Source of the DNA: an uncultured Eubacteriales bacterium
GTDB lineage: Bacteria > Bacillota_A > Clostridia > Oscillospirales > CAG-272
Assembly (NCBI GenBank): GCA_900555345.1
Contig: USKS01000002.1
Span: 1-25,049 of the forward strand
Length of the DNA: 25,049 nucleotides
Direction: 5' to 3'
Both the position numbers and the translations under genes were made by a program. The notes beneath the pieces are model-generated. The model did not search any database, had not been told where the DNA came from, and worked only from the letters and a program-made list of their open reading frames with translations. Positions 7,980 through 15,798 of the stretch are shown here, piece after piece; the first letter of the stretch is position 1; each line of letters opens with the position of its first letter.

Positions 7980-9056
7980 TTGAAAAAGACAGAAGGCGGC
8001 GTTGTAATAGGCGGATACTACGGCTTCGGCAATCTGGGGGACGAGACTATACTTCGCGGTATATGCGCAAGTCTCAAAGAGGTCATGGACGGCGAAAAAA
8101 TATGCGTGCTGTCGGCGACCCCGAAAGAGACCGCATCGCAGTACGGCGTCTGCAGTGTGAGCAGAACAAACATAGCGGCGATAATCGAAAAAATGAGCAG
8201 ATCGTCCCTTTATATAAGCGGCGGCGGAGGACTTTTGCAGGACGATACCAGCAGGCGCAGTCTTTTATATTACAGCACAATGATGCTGCTCGGAAAAAAG
8301 CTGTGCGGTCATCTTTACGTGTACGCAAACGGAGTCGGCAATGTTAAAAGAAGCGGGCATATGCGGCGCGCGCTTATTGAGGCGGACCGAGTAAGCGTAA
8401 GGGATGATACCTCAGCCGCGCGGCTTGAAAAACTCGGCATCGGATCCCATGTGGCGGCAGACCCCGCGTGGAGGTTCGCTTCCCTCGGGACGCGGCGCGA
8501 AAAATACGGATACTTTGCCGTGTGTCTGCGCGGCATAGGTAATATGAATACAGAGACCCTGGAAAAATTCTGCGCAGAATACAGCAGTCGGGGACTGTAT
8601 CCTTTGTTTGTGTCAATGCACGACGGAGCCGACCTCGGTATCTGCTCGGACGCCGCAAAACGATGCGGCGGGCGCTGCATATCTCCCGTAAGCTTCGAGG
8701 GGCTTATGTATATCCTGTCCGGCGCAGAGTTTGCGATAGGCATGCGGCTTCATTTCCTTATAGCAGCCGCAGCGTGCGGTGTACCGTTTGTGGGGCTCGG
8801 CGCGGACTGCAAGCTTTTCGATTTTGTCTCTCTGTGGGGACGCGGCGAAATACTTTCGGAAAGCTGCGGCGCGGACAGGCTGTCATCCGCTGTTTTAAAA
8901 GCGGCAGCCGACGCCGAAAGTGCCGCGGCTTCGGCTGAAATAAAGAGCAAAATGCTTGCCTCGCTTGCCGAAAAAGAAGATGAAATACTCAAAAAAATGT
9001 GTCTTTCACTGTGCTGCGGCGGCAGCGGCGTGGGAAATCCTATCAAAGAGGTATGA
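7980..9056 (+). CDS. csaB: Polysaccharide pyruvyl transferase CsaB
   Basis: The 358-residue product matches CsaB, which adds pyruvate ketals to secondary cell-wall polysaccharide so that SLH-domain proteins can bind. The N-terminus has the family motif GGYYGFGNLGDE (residues 11-22). GGGGLLQD lies in the middle, and the C-terminal half has GMRLHFLIAAAACGVPFVGLG, the conserved Met-Arg-Leu-His region. The start is TTG at 7980. The frame has an upstream TAA at 7902-7904 and no ATG or GTG ahead of the conserved motif. The ribosome binding site is weak (GGGAAGG, about 12 bases away), so expression may be low. CsaB implies that SLH-type surface proteins exist elsewhere in the genome; the repeat protein at the left edge shows no SLH domain in the part visible. 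Confidence 0.9.
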   Translation: MKKTEGGVVIGGYYGFGNLGDETILRGICASLKEVMDGEKICVLSATPKETASQYGVCSVSRTNIAAIIEKMSRSSLYISGGGGLLQDDTSRRSLLYYSTMMLLGKKLCGHLYVYANGVGNVKRSGHMRRALIEADRVSVRDDTSAARLEKLGIGSHVAADPAWRFASLGTRREKYGYFAVCLRGIGNMNTETLEKFCAEYSSRGLYPLFVSMHDGADLGICSDAAKRCGGRCISPVSFEGLMYILSGAEFAIGMRLHFLIAAAACGVPFVGLGADCKLFDFVSLWGRGEILSESCGADRLSSAVLKAAADAESAAASAEIKSKMLASLAEKEDEILKKMCLSLCCGGSGVGNPIKEV

Positions 9057-9080
9057 TTTTTCGCTTTTTTCGCAAAACGG

Positions 9081-9109
9081 TTGAATTATGAAAAATCCTG
9101 TGCTATTAT
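9081..9109 (+). promoter_or_regulatory. Sigma-A promoter for copA, with a ~140-nt leader
   Basis: TTGAAT (9081-9086), a 17-base spacer and TATTAT (9104-9109) imply transcription from about 9116. No CopY-type TACAnnTGTA box and no obvious CsoR palindrome is visible around it. The leader holds a 7-bp inverted repeat, CCCGCCG (9148-9154) and CGGCGGG (9196-9202). Confidence 0.75.
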
Positions 9110-9258
9110 TTGGTAGGAAAGGGAAAAATATCGGCGCGGTTTCACTGCCCGCCGTCTCTCTTTTCGTCTGCTGTCGTTGACATCTTTGCCGTGCTCGGCG
9201 GGGATGCGGCTGCAGAACATGAGTATCTCGGCAAAACCGGAAAGGAAAGGTCTTTTTT

Positions 9259-11814
9259 ATGGCTCTGAGACGCTTCAGCGTCACGGGTATGAGCTGCGCG
9301 GCGTGCAGCGCTCGTATCGAAAAAGTTGTATCCGCTCTTGACGGAGTGGATTCTTGCACGGTCAGTCTTTTGACAAATTCAATGACGGTAGAGGGAAGTG
9401 CCGCCGACAGCGATATTGTCGCGGCGGTAAAGAATGCCGGCTACGGCGCCTCCCCCGAGGGCAAAAGCAGGGGCGGCGGCAGCGCGTCAGATGCTGCGTC
9501 CGCACTCGAGGATACGGAAACGCCGAAGCTTATAAGACGCCTTATATGGTCGGCGGTATTTCTCTGTGCACTTATGTATATATCCATGGGACACATGATG
9601 TGGTCGTGGCCGCTTCCGTCGGTGCTTTCCCACAACCATGTTGCTATGGGCCTTTGTCAGATGCTTTTGTGCATTGCGGTCATGATCATAAACTCCCGCT
9701 TTTTTGTAAGCGGCTTCAAGGCGCTGTGGCACCGCGCCCCCAATATGGACACACTTGTGGCGCTTGGCGCGGGAGCGGCTTTTGTATACAGCACCTGCGT
9801 GTTGTTTGCAATGACCGGTGCGCAGAATGCAGGCGACAGTGAAGCAGTTATGAAATATATGCACGAGTTCTACTTCGAATCGTGCGCAATGATACTGACG
9901 CTTATCACCGTGGGCAAAATGCTCGAGGCGCATTCAAAGGGAAAGACCACGGGTGCGCTGAAGTCGCTCATGGAGCTCTCCCCAAAGACCGCTACTGTTA
10001 TACGCGGAGAAGAGGAGACTGTTATCCCCGCATCCGAAATACGTATAGGCGACATATTCGTGCTGCGCCCCGGCGAGAGCATTCCTGCCGACGGCACGGT
10101 GCTTGAGGGCAGCGGATGTGTCGATGAATCGTCGCTTACGGGCGAGTCCGTTCCCGTTGACAAAGCGCCGGGAGACGGCGTCTCCGCGGGCTGCATCAAC
10201 AGTTCGGGCATGCTTAAATGCCGCGCCGACAAGGTCGGCGAGGATACCGCCATATCTCAGATAATCAAAATGGTCAGCGACGCCGCCGCCACAAAAGCGC
10301 CTATCGCAAAGGTGGCGGATAAGGTATCGGGCGTGTTCGTGCCGACGGTCATGGCCATCGCGCTTGTAACGGCGGTCGTATGGCTTTTGTGCGGCGAGAG
10401 CATAGGCTTCGCCCTTGCGCGCGCGATATCAGTTCTTGTGATAAGCTGCCCATGCGCACTGGGGCTTGCGACTCCCGTTGCTATAATGGTCGGCAGCGGC
10501 GTGGGCGCAAAGCACGGCATACTTTTCAAAACCGCAGCATCCCTTGAGGCTGCAGGCAAAAGCGGTGCGGTCGTTCTTGATAAAACAGGCACGGTCACCC
10601 GCGGCGAACCCGCGGTCTGCGACATTATCTGCTGCGGCGAAAGAAGCGAGGCGGAGCTTATGTCTCTTGCCGCTTCTCTTGAAAACGGCAGTGAGCATCC
10701 TCTTGCTGCTGCAATTATGAAATATGCCGCCGAGAACGGCGTTGAAACAATAGAAACAGAAGATTTTACGGCGCTGCCCGGCTTCGGCGTGACCGCGACG
10801 GTCGGCGGCAAGGCTGCCTTCGGCGGCAAGGCTGCGCTGGCAAAAGAGCACGCGGACGTGCCGGACAGCATTACGGCGGAGGCAGACAGGCTCTCCGGCG
10901 ACGGCAAAACGCCGCTGTACTTCGGAACTGACGGAGAGCTTTACGGCATTGTAGCCGTTGCGGATATCATAAAAGATGAAAGCCCTGTGGCTGTAAGAGA
11001 GCTTAAAAATATGGGACTGAGAGTCGTTATGCTGACGGGCGACAGCGAGCGCTGTGCCCGCGCCGTCGGCAGGCAGGCGGGCATTGACGAGGTCATTGCC
11101 GAAGTCCTGCCGCAGGACAAGGCAAGAGAGGTCGCGGCGATCGAAGCCGAGTGCCCCACGGCAATGGTGGGCGACGGCGTCAACGATGCCCCCGCGCTTA
11201 CCGGTGCCACCACAGGTATAGCTATCGGGCGCGGAACGGACGTTGCCATCGACGCGGCGGACGTTGTTCTGGTAAACTCAAAGCTTACGGATGTACCCGC
11301 GGCCATAAGGCTCAGCCGCGCAACACTGAGAAATATACACGAGAACCTGTTCTGGGCATTTTTCTACAACACGATAGGCATACCCGTTGCGGCGGGTGTG
11401 TTTATAAAGCTTTGGGGATGGCAGCTCAACCCTATGCTGGGTGCTGCCGCAATGAGCCTTTCAAGCTTTTGCGTTGTTACAAACGCGCTGCGGCTCAACT
11501 TTGTCAAAATATACTCCGCAAAGCATGACAGAAAGAGAAAAATAAAATCAAAAAAGACCGCACGCAAGGCGTGCGGTACGGAAAGCGAGGACTGTACGGT
11601 TATGAATACGGCAAATGAGAAAACAGTAAAGATCGAGGGCATGATGTGCTCTCACTGCTCGGGCAGAGTAAAGGCGGCGCTTGAAGAGCTGCCGGGCGTT
11701 GAAAGCGCGGAAGTCAGCCACGAGAAGGGTACGGCGACTCTCAAGCTGTTCGGAGACGTCTCCGACGATGCGATCCGAGAGGCTGTTGAAAAAGCCGGCT
11801 ACAAAGTAGTCTGA
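9259..11814 (+). CDS. copA: Copper-translocating P1B-type ATPase with N- and C-terminal metal-binding domains
   Basis: The 851-residue product is a copper-exporting ATPase of the membrane. Domains in order: heavy-metal-associated domain with MSCAAC (Cys13, Cys16); paired membrane helices; actuator with TGES at 294-297; the transport motif CPC at 397-399; phosphorylation motif DKTGT at 441-445; SEHPLA at 478-483; GDGVND at 638-643; and two last helices. From ~753 a lysine-rich linker leads to a second metal-binding domain with MMCSHC (Cys797, Cys800), which looks like a whole CopZ chaperone beginning at Met782 (ATG 11602). Such fusions are known in gut Clostridia. The linker codons contain a slippery heptamer and a hairpin (separate entry). 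The ATG follows GGAAAGGAAAGG at a good distance. No copZ or csoR gene is adjacent. Confidence 0.95.
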   Translation: MALRRFSVTGMSCAACSARIEKVVSALDGVDSCTVSLLTNSMTVEGSAADSDIVAAVKNAGYGASPEGKSRGGGSASDAASALEDTETPKLIRRLIWSAVFLCALMYISMGHMMWSWPLPSVLSHNHVAMGLCQMLLCIAVMIINSRFFVSGFKALWHRAPNMDTLVALGAGAAFVYSTCVLFAMTGAQNAGDSEAVMKYMHEFYFESCAMILTLITVGKMLEAHSKGKTTGALKSLMELSPKTATVIRGEEETVIPASEIRIGDIFVLRPGESIPADGTVLEGSGCVDESSLTGESVPVDKAPGDGVSAGCINSSGMLKCRADKVGEDTAISQIIKMVSDAAATKAPIAKVADKVSGVFVPTVMAIALVTAVVWLLCGESIGFALARAISVLVISCPCALGLATPVAIMVGSGVGAKHGILFKTAASLEAAGKSGAVVLDKTGTVTRGEPAVCDIICCGERSEAELMSLAASLENGSEHPLAAAIMKYAAENGVETIETEDFTALPGFGVTATVGGKAAFGGKAALAKEHADVPDSITAEADRLSGDGKTPLYFGTDGELYGIVAVADIIKDESPVAVRELKNMGLRVVMLTGDSERCARAVGRQAGIDEVIAEVLPQDKAREVAAIEAECPTAMVGDGVNDAPALTGATTGIAIGRGTDVAIDAADVVLVNSKLTDVPAAIRLSRATLRNIHENLFWAFFYNTIGIPVAAGVFIKLWGWQLNPMLGAAAMSLSSFCVVTNALRLNFVKIYSAKHDRKRKIKSKKTARKACGTESEDCTVMNTANEKTVKIEGMMCSHCSGRVKAALEELPGVESAEVSHEKGTATLKLFGDVSDDAIREAVEKAGYKVV
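11550..11577 (+). other. Slippery heptamer plus hairpin inside the copA linker (possible -1 frameshift signal or fossil terminator)
   Basis: In the copA frame the codons TCA AAA AAG place A AAA AAG (11550-11556) exactly in the X XXY YYZ register used for -1 frameshifting in E. coli dnaX. A perfect 9-bp stem follows at once: ACCGCACGC (11557-11565), loop AAG, GCGTGCGGT (11569-11577). A -1 shift would add about 20 residues and stop at a TGA near 11616, removing the CopZ-like tail. The gap between heptamer and stem is shorter than the usual 5-9 nt. The same sequence read on the minus strand resembles an intrinsic terminator, so it may instead be a leftover of a former copA-copZ intergenic terminator. 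Confidence 0.4.
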
Positions 11815-11828
11815 CACGGAATAAAAAG

Positions 11829-11857
11829 AAAAAGCTTGCCGCACGGCAAGCTTTTTT
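11829..11857 (+). terminator. Bidirectional terminator between copA and the phosphodiester glycosidase gene
   Basis: AAAGCTTGCC (11831-11840) and GGCAAGCTTT pair around a GCAC loop, with an A-run on the left and six T residues on the right. It lies immediately after both convergent stop codons (11812-11814 on the plus strand, 11860-11862 on the minus strand). Confidence 0.85.
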
Positions 11858-11859
11858 CA

Positions 11860-13053
11860 TTATTTTTCTTTGGGATTTATCAGAAATGCGTTGGGAAGTA
11901 TGCGCCCGAGGGTGGGGTTTGCGGAGCAGTTGCGGGTAATGACCTCGCCTTTGTACGCAATAACGCTTGTTGCGCCGCTGTCGCAGCTTGATGCGTTTAT
12001 AACTCCGTAGGAGAGAAGTATTTCCGCCATGTCGTCAACGGTGCAGCCGATGGAGTATGTAACGTCACGTCCGTCAACGTTCAGAAATACCATAACTCCG
12101 TCTTCTCTCTGACCAACGCCGGTTCGCGGCTGTATGCCGTATCCCGAGGAGCCGGACACCATTTTCTGCCCGTTTGCTATAAGCAGGGGGCTGAACTGTA
12201 TGCCGTCACGGATATTTCCGTAGCTTGCCCAGTCGTTAAGCGTGCCCACAATGAGCCTGTCGTCGTTTGTAATGACTATGCTGCTGTAGTACGGTACGTA
12301 GCTGCCCCAGTATTTTCCCTGAGAAAGGCTCATGCCGACGACCTCGCCGCCGTTGCCGTTTTCGTCGTAATCTGCAAAGCCGCTGGCGTTGACGCCCGCG
12401 ACTGCGCCGTAGAATTTCATCATGTCCAGTATGCGCATACCTGTGACGCCGGGATACTGTGTCATGCCCACGTATACGCGCGAGGGCTCGTCCACAAGCA
12501 TTATGCGTCCCTTATAGTTGGGACCCGTTATCTCCGAAACAAGGATGCCGTTTTCTATGTCGTTTATGACTATCGTGTTTCCCGCAAAGTCCTTGCCGCC
12601 CACATAGAGATTTGCAAGCTCAAGGGGATCCTTGTTCTCCGGCTCCGGTTCCGGCTCGTCATTCGGGGGAGCCGTTGTGTCGGCTGTGGTGATGTCTCCT
12701 CCGATAACGTTGGGGTCCTCATACTGGTTGCTCATAACGGCGCTTATAACGCTGTCGGGGAAGAACCAGGTGGCAAGCCACTGGTGGCTTTTGGTCGTCA
12801 TGGCGGTCTCTATCCATATGGTACGCCAGTATTTTATAAACGGCATGTCGGAGCAGACTATAACGGCGTACAGCGCCGTAAGCCCCACAAAAACGGAGAT
12901 CAGCACGGCGAGCACGCGCGCTTTTTTCTGCTGCTTTGTAAGCTTTTTGCGCCCGCCCTTGCCGCCGCGTTTTGTTCGGACGGCGATTGCGTCGTCGCCG
13001 CGCCGCGCGGGGATTTCGCTTTTGTTATGTACTGTCAGTTTATTTCTTTCCAT
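11860..13053 (-). CDS. Membrane-anchored phosphodiester glycosidase family protein (NAGPA-like)
   Basis: The 397-residue product has a basic cytoplasmic N-terminus, one membrane segment at about residues 44-68 (VLAVLISVFVGLTALYAVIV), a Pro/Glu/Thr-rich linker near 118-140, and an extracellular domain from ~145. The domain carries NAGPA-family (PF09992) features: AGVNASGF, the segment PRTGVGQREDG, VFLNVDGRD, and near the end ASSCDSGATSVIAYKGE, where the usual NLDGGGSS is altered to SCDSGATS. Family members cleave phosphodiester-linked sugars or act on exopolysaccharide, but the substrate here is unknown. The start ATG shares one base with the TAA of the upstream dehydrogenase gene (TAATG), with AAAGGA very close by, so translation is probably coupled. 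Confidence 0.88.
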   Translation of the reverse strand: MERNKLTVHNKSEIPARRGDDAIAVRTKRGGKGGRKKLTKQQKKARVLAVLISVFVGLTALYAVIVCSDMPFIKYWRTIWIETAMTTKSHQWLATWFFPDSVISAVMSNQYEDPNVIGGDITTADTTAPPNDEPEPEPENKDPLELANLYVGGKDFAGNTIVINDIENGILVSEITGPNYKGRIMLVDEPSRVYVGMTQYPGVTGMRILDMMKFYGAVAGVNASGFADYDENGNGGEVVGMSLSQGKYWGSYVPYYSSIVITNDDRLIVGTLNDWASYGNIRDGIQFSPLLIANGQKMVSGSSGYGIQPRTGVGQREDGVMVFLNVDGRDVTYSIGCTVDDMAEILLSYGVINASSCDSGATSVIAYKGEVITRNCSANPTLGRILPNAFLINPKEK

Positions 13054-14474
13054 TATTCCTTTGAGGCGCCGGTTTCGCCCTCGAAAATTTTTCTGCCCAT
13101 GAGCACGCCCATAACGCTCGCCATCATAAGACCGCGCGTCCAGCCGCTGCTGTCGCCGAGACAGTGCAGATTGCGGACGTTTGTGTTAAGATCGCGATCC
13201 ATGCGGACCTTGTTTGAGTAAAACTTGAGCTCGGGGCTGTACAGAAGGGTCTCGGTAGATGCAAAACCGGGTACTACCATGTCAAGCATACGTATGAATT
13301 CGATTATGTTCGTCATTGCGCGGTAGGGCATTGCCGCCGTTATGTCTCCGGGCACGGCATCCTTGAGCGTGGGCTTGACGTTGGAGAACGCAAGCTCCTT
13401 TGCCCATGTGCGCTTACCGTCAAGAATATCGCCGTAGCGCTGAACGAGTATGTGGCCCGCACCCAGCATATTGGTGAGCTCGCCCACCTTCTGCGCATAT
13501 GCGATAGGCTGATTGAAAGGCTCCGTAAAGTTGTGGCTGACGAGGATGGCAAGGTTTGTGTTGTCGCTCTTGTTGTCCTTGTAGCTGTGGCCGTTTACAA
13601 CGGCAAGATCGTTGTCGTAGTTCTCCTGTGCCACAAATCCGCCCGGGTTCTGACAGAATGTGCGGACCTTGTTTTTCCAGGGCTTCGGATAGCCGATGAG
13701 CTTGCTTTCGTACAGCACACGGTTCACTTTCTCCATGACCTCGTTGCGGCACTCAACGCGCACGCCTATATCGACCGTGCCGGGCTTGTGCGCAATGTTG
13801 TGCTCCGCGCATATCTTTTCCAGCCAGTCCGCGCCGCGGCGTCCCGTGGCTATGACGACGCGCCCCGCTCTTATTTCCTTTTCGGTGTCGCCCTCGCGGA
13901 CGATAACTCCGCGGCAGACGTCGCCGTCAAGTATGATGTTATCGCAGTTTGCGCTGAACATCATGTCAACGCCGTGCTCCATGAGCCATACCTGTATATC
14001 GTAGTAAAGCTTCTGCGCTTTTTCCGTTCCGAGATGGCGGATAGGGCAGTCTACGAGCTTGAGGCCCGCTTTTATGGCGTTCTTTCTGATCTCTTTGATC
14101 TCGTCATTGTTGCCGATGCCCTCTATGTGGGGATCCGCACCGAACTCAAGATAAATCTTATCGGTGTAATTTATGAGCTCCTGCGCAAAATCCGCGCCTA
14201 TAAGATCGGGCAGATCGCCGCCCACCTCGTAGGAGAGAGAAAGCTTTCCGTCGGAGAAAGCGCCCGCACCGGAAAAACCGGTGGTTATGCTGCAGCCCCT
14301 CGGACAGTTGACGCAGTGCCCGATTTCCGATTTGGGACAGTGACGCTTTTCAACGGGGAGCCCTTTTTCTATAAGAAGAATTTTCTGTTTTGAGCCCAGA
14401 CGGAGCATTTCCATTGCCGTAAATATACCTGCGGGACCCGCTCCCACTATGATCAGATCGTATTGAGTTGCCAA
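13053..14474 (-). CDS. NAD(P)/FAD-dependent dehydrogenase (COG2509 type) with a four-cysteine cluster
   Basis: From the TTG at 14474 the product has 473 residues. The dinucleotide-binding motif VGAGPAG begins at residue 10. It is followed by an acidic-end strand (LLIEKG), a cysteine cluster CPKSEIGHCVNCPRGC (residues 46-61), GFSGAGAFSDGKLSL, and ATGRRGADW in the second half. This is the uncharacterised FAD-dependent dehydrogenase family; the electron acceptor and substrate are unknown. The frame is open back to a GTG at 14588, but that codon lies between the -35 and -10 of the promoter and so cannot be in the mRNA. The TTG has AAAGGA ten bases upstream and gives MATQYDLIIVGAG, the usual N-terminus. 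It is the first gene of a two-gene unit with the phosphodiester glycosidase. Confidence 0.88.
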   Translation of the reverse strand: MATQYDLIIVGAGPAGIFTAMEMLRLGSKQKILLIEKGLPVEKRHCPKSEIGHCVNCPRGCSITTGFSGAGAFSDGKLSLSYEVGGDLPDLIGADFAQELINYTDKIYLEFGADPHIEGIGNNDEIKEIRKNAIKAGLKLVDCPIRHLGTEKAQKLYYDIQVWLMEHGVDMMFSANCDNIILDGDVCRGVIVREGDTEKEIRAGRVVIATGRRGADWLEKICAEHNIAHKPGTVDIGVRVECRNEVMEKVNRVLYESKLIGYPKPWKNKVRTFCQNPGGFVAQENYDNDLAVVNGHSYKDNKSDNTNLAILVSHNFTEPFNQPIAYAQKVGELTNMLGAGHILVQRYGDILDGKRTWAKELAFSNVKPTLKDAVPGDITAAMPYRAMTNIIEFIRMLDMVVPGFASTETLLYSPELKFYSNKVRMDRDLNTNVRNLHCLGDSSGWTRGLMMASVMGVLMGRKIFEGETGASKE

Positions 14475-14495
14475 TTGAGAAATATCCTTTCGTGT

Positions 14496-14553
14496 ATACC
14501 GCGGAACAAAGGGCTGAAGCCGTGCGGCGGCAAGCCCCGGATATTGGCGGTAT
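14496..14553 (-). promoter_or_regulatory. Nested hairpin in the dehydrogenase mRNA leader
   Basis: Within the ~95-nt transcribed leader, ATACCGC (14547-14553 read on the minus strand) pairs perfectly with GCGGTAT (14496-14502). Inside it GGGCT and AGCCC (14533-14537 and 14511-14515) pair around a small GCC/GGC hairpin. The structure ends six bases before the AAAGGA ribosome binding site. It matches no riboswitch class I recognise. Confidence 0.4.
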
Positions 14554-14575
14554 TCTGCTTTTTTCGTACTATTAG

Positions 14576-14604
14576 ATTTTATCACCACGCGCCTTTAAAG
14601 TCAA
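14576..14604 (-). promoter_or_regulatory. Sigma-A promoter for the dehydrogenase-glycosidase unit
   Basis: On the minus strand TTGACT (14599-14604), a 17-base spacer and TAAAAT (14576-14581). It fixes the translation start downstream, at 14474, and is divergent from the gpsA promoter. Confidence 0.8.
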
Positions 14605-14676
14605 GTATGTAAAATACGGTAAAGCTTTTTTAACATTATATTATCGGTTAATTCACATTATATTTTGTCTTCATGC

Positions 14677-14705
14677 TTGCAATTTGTTTCAAGTTGTGAT
14701 ATTAT
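14677..14705 (+). promoter_or_regulatory. Sigma-A promoter for gpsA
   Basis: TTGCAA (14677-14682), a 17-base spacer and TATTAT (14700-14705) lie in an AT-rich stretch about 55 nt before the gpsA start. No internal promoter is evident between gpsA and the lipoprotein gene behind it. Confidence 0.75.
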
Positions 14706-14761
14706 ATCTGCAGAATAGAGTAATTATGCACAAATTCATATATTGATTATCAGGAGAAGTA

Positions 14762-15766
14762 ATGGATATCGGCGTACTTGGAGCGGGCACGTGGGGTATT
14801 GCACTGGCAAAGCTTTTGTGCGAAAACCGCCATCGCGTCACCGTTTGGTCCGCGCTTCCGGAAGAGATAGAATGGCTTTCGGGCGGGCATGAGCATAAAA
14901 ATCTGCCCGGAGTAAAGCTTCCGCGGGACATTGAGTATACGGCAGATATTGAAAAGGCACTGGGGGCGGACTTTGTTTTGTTTGCGGTGCCGTCCGCTTT
15001 TGTCCGTTCGACGGTGAGAGCGGCGTCTCCGTTTTTAAGAGAAGGTCAGATAATAATAGACGCGGCAAAGGGCATGGAGAGCGAAACGCTTTTCACCATG
15101 ACCGAGGTCATAGCCGACGAAATGAAAAAGTGCGGCTGCACCTTTGAGCCGAAGCTTGTGGCACTGTCGGGTCCCACCCACGCCGAGGAGGTCGCCATCG
15201 GCATGCCTACATCCGTCGTGTGTGCCTGCAGCGACGAAGAATGTGCCCAAAGCGCAGCTTCGCTGTTTATGAATTCCTGCATGCGCGTTTACACGAATAC
15301 CGACGTCAAAGGCGTTGAGCTTTGCGGCGCGCTGAAGAATATAATTGCTCTTGCCTCCGGAATGAGCACCGGCATGGGGTACGGTGATAACACCCGTGCA
15401 ATGCTCATCACCCGCGGTATTGCCGAAATGACGAGAATGGGTCTTGCCATGGGCTGCAAGAGGCGCACATTTATGGGTCTTGCGGGCATCGGCGATCTGA
15501 TAGTGACATGTACATCGCAGCACAGCAGAAACAATCGCTGCGGAGAATATATAGGTCGGGGCATGACATATAAAGAAGCTTCCGAAAAGGTCGGCATGGT
15601 CGTCGAGGGCTATTACGCACTTGAGGCTGCCGTTGAGCTTTCCCGCAAGTACGGGGAGCCGCTGCCCATCATCAGCGCCGTTTACGACGTAGTGATGAAC
15701 GGCAGAAAACCCGAGGACGCGCTTGACGCTCTTATGACTCGCGCCATGCGCTCCGAACTTGATTAA
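14762..15766 (+). CDS. gpsA: Glycerol-3-phosphate dehydrogenase [NAD(P)+]
   Basis: The 334-residue product is a full-length GpsA, which reduces dihydroxyacetone phosphate to sn-glycerol-3-phosphate for phospholipid and teichoic-type polymer synthesis. The N-terminus has the nucleotide-binding motif GVLGAGTWG (residues 4-12). LSGPTHAEEV lies in the middle, followed by the catalytic-lysine region CGALKNIIALASG and GMGYGDNTRAML. GLAGIGDLIVTC and GRG complete the family pattern. The ATG follows CAGGAGAAGT. The next gene starts only 32 nt after the stop without a terminator, so the two may share a transcript although their functions do not obviously connect. Confidence 0.96.
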   Translation: MDIGVLGAGTWGIALAKLLCENRHRVTVWSALPEEIEWLSGGHEHKNLPGVKLPRDIEYTADIEKALGADFVLFAVPSAFVRSTVRAASPFLREGQIIIDAAKGMESETLFTMTEVIADEMKKCGCTFEPKLVALSGPTHAEEVAIGMPTSVVCACSDEECAQSAASLFMNSCMRVYTNTDVKGVELCGALKNIIALASGMSTGMGYGDNTRAMLITRGIAEMTRMGLAMGCKRRTFMGLAGIGDLIVTCTSQHSRNNRCGEYIGRGMTYKEASEKVGMVVEGYYALEAAVELSRKYGEPLPIISAVYDVVMNGRKPEDALDALMTRAMRSELD

Positions 15767-15798
15767 CTTTGTCAAAAATTAATTTAGGAGATATATGT

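Noticed and set aside
13452..14393. 313-codon plus-strand open frame
   Set aside because: It is antisense to the well-supported FAD dehydrogenase and has no recognisable protein features.
14475..14588. N-terminal extension of the FAD dehydrogenase from GTG 14588
   Set aside because: The GTG lies inside the promoter spacer, upstream of any transcript from that promoter, and the extra 38 residues are not conserved-looking.
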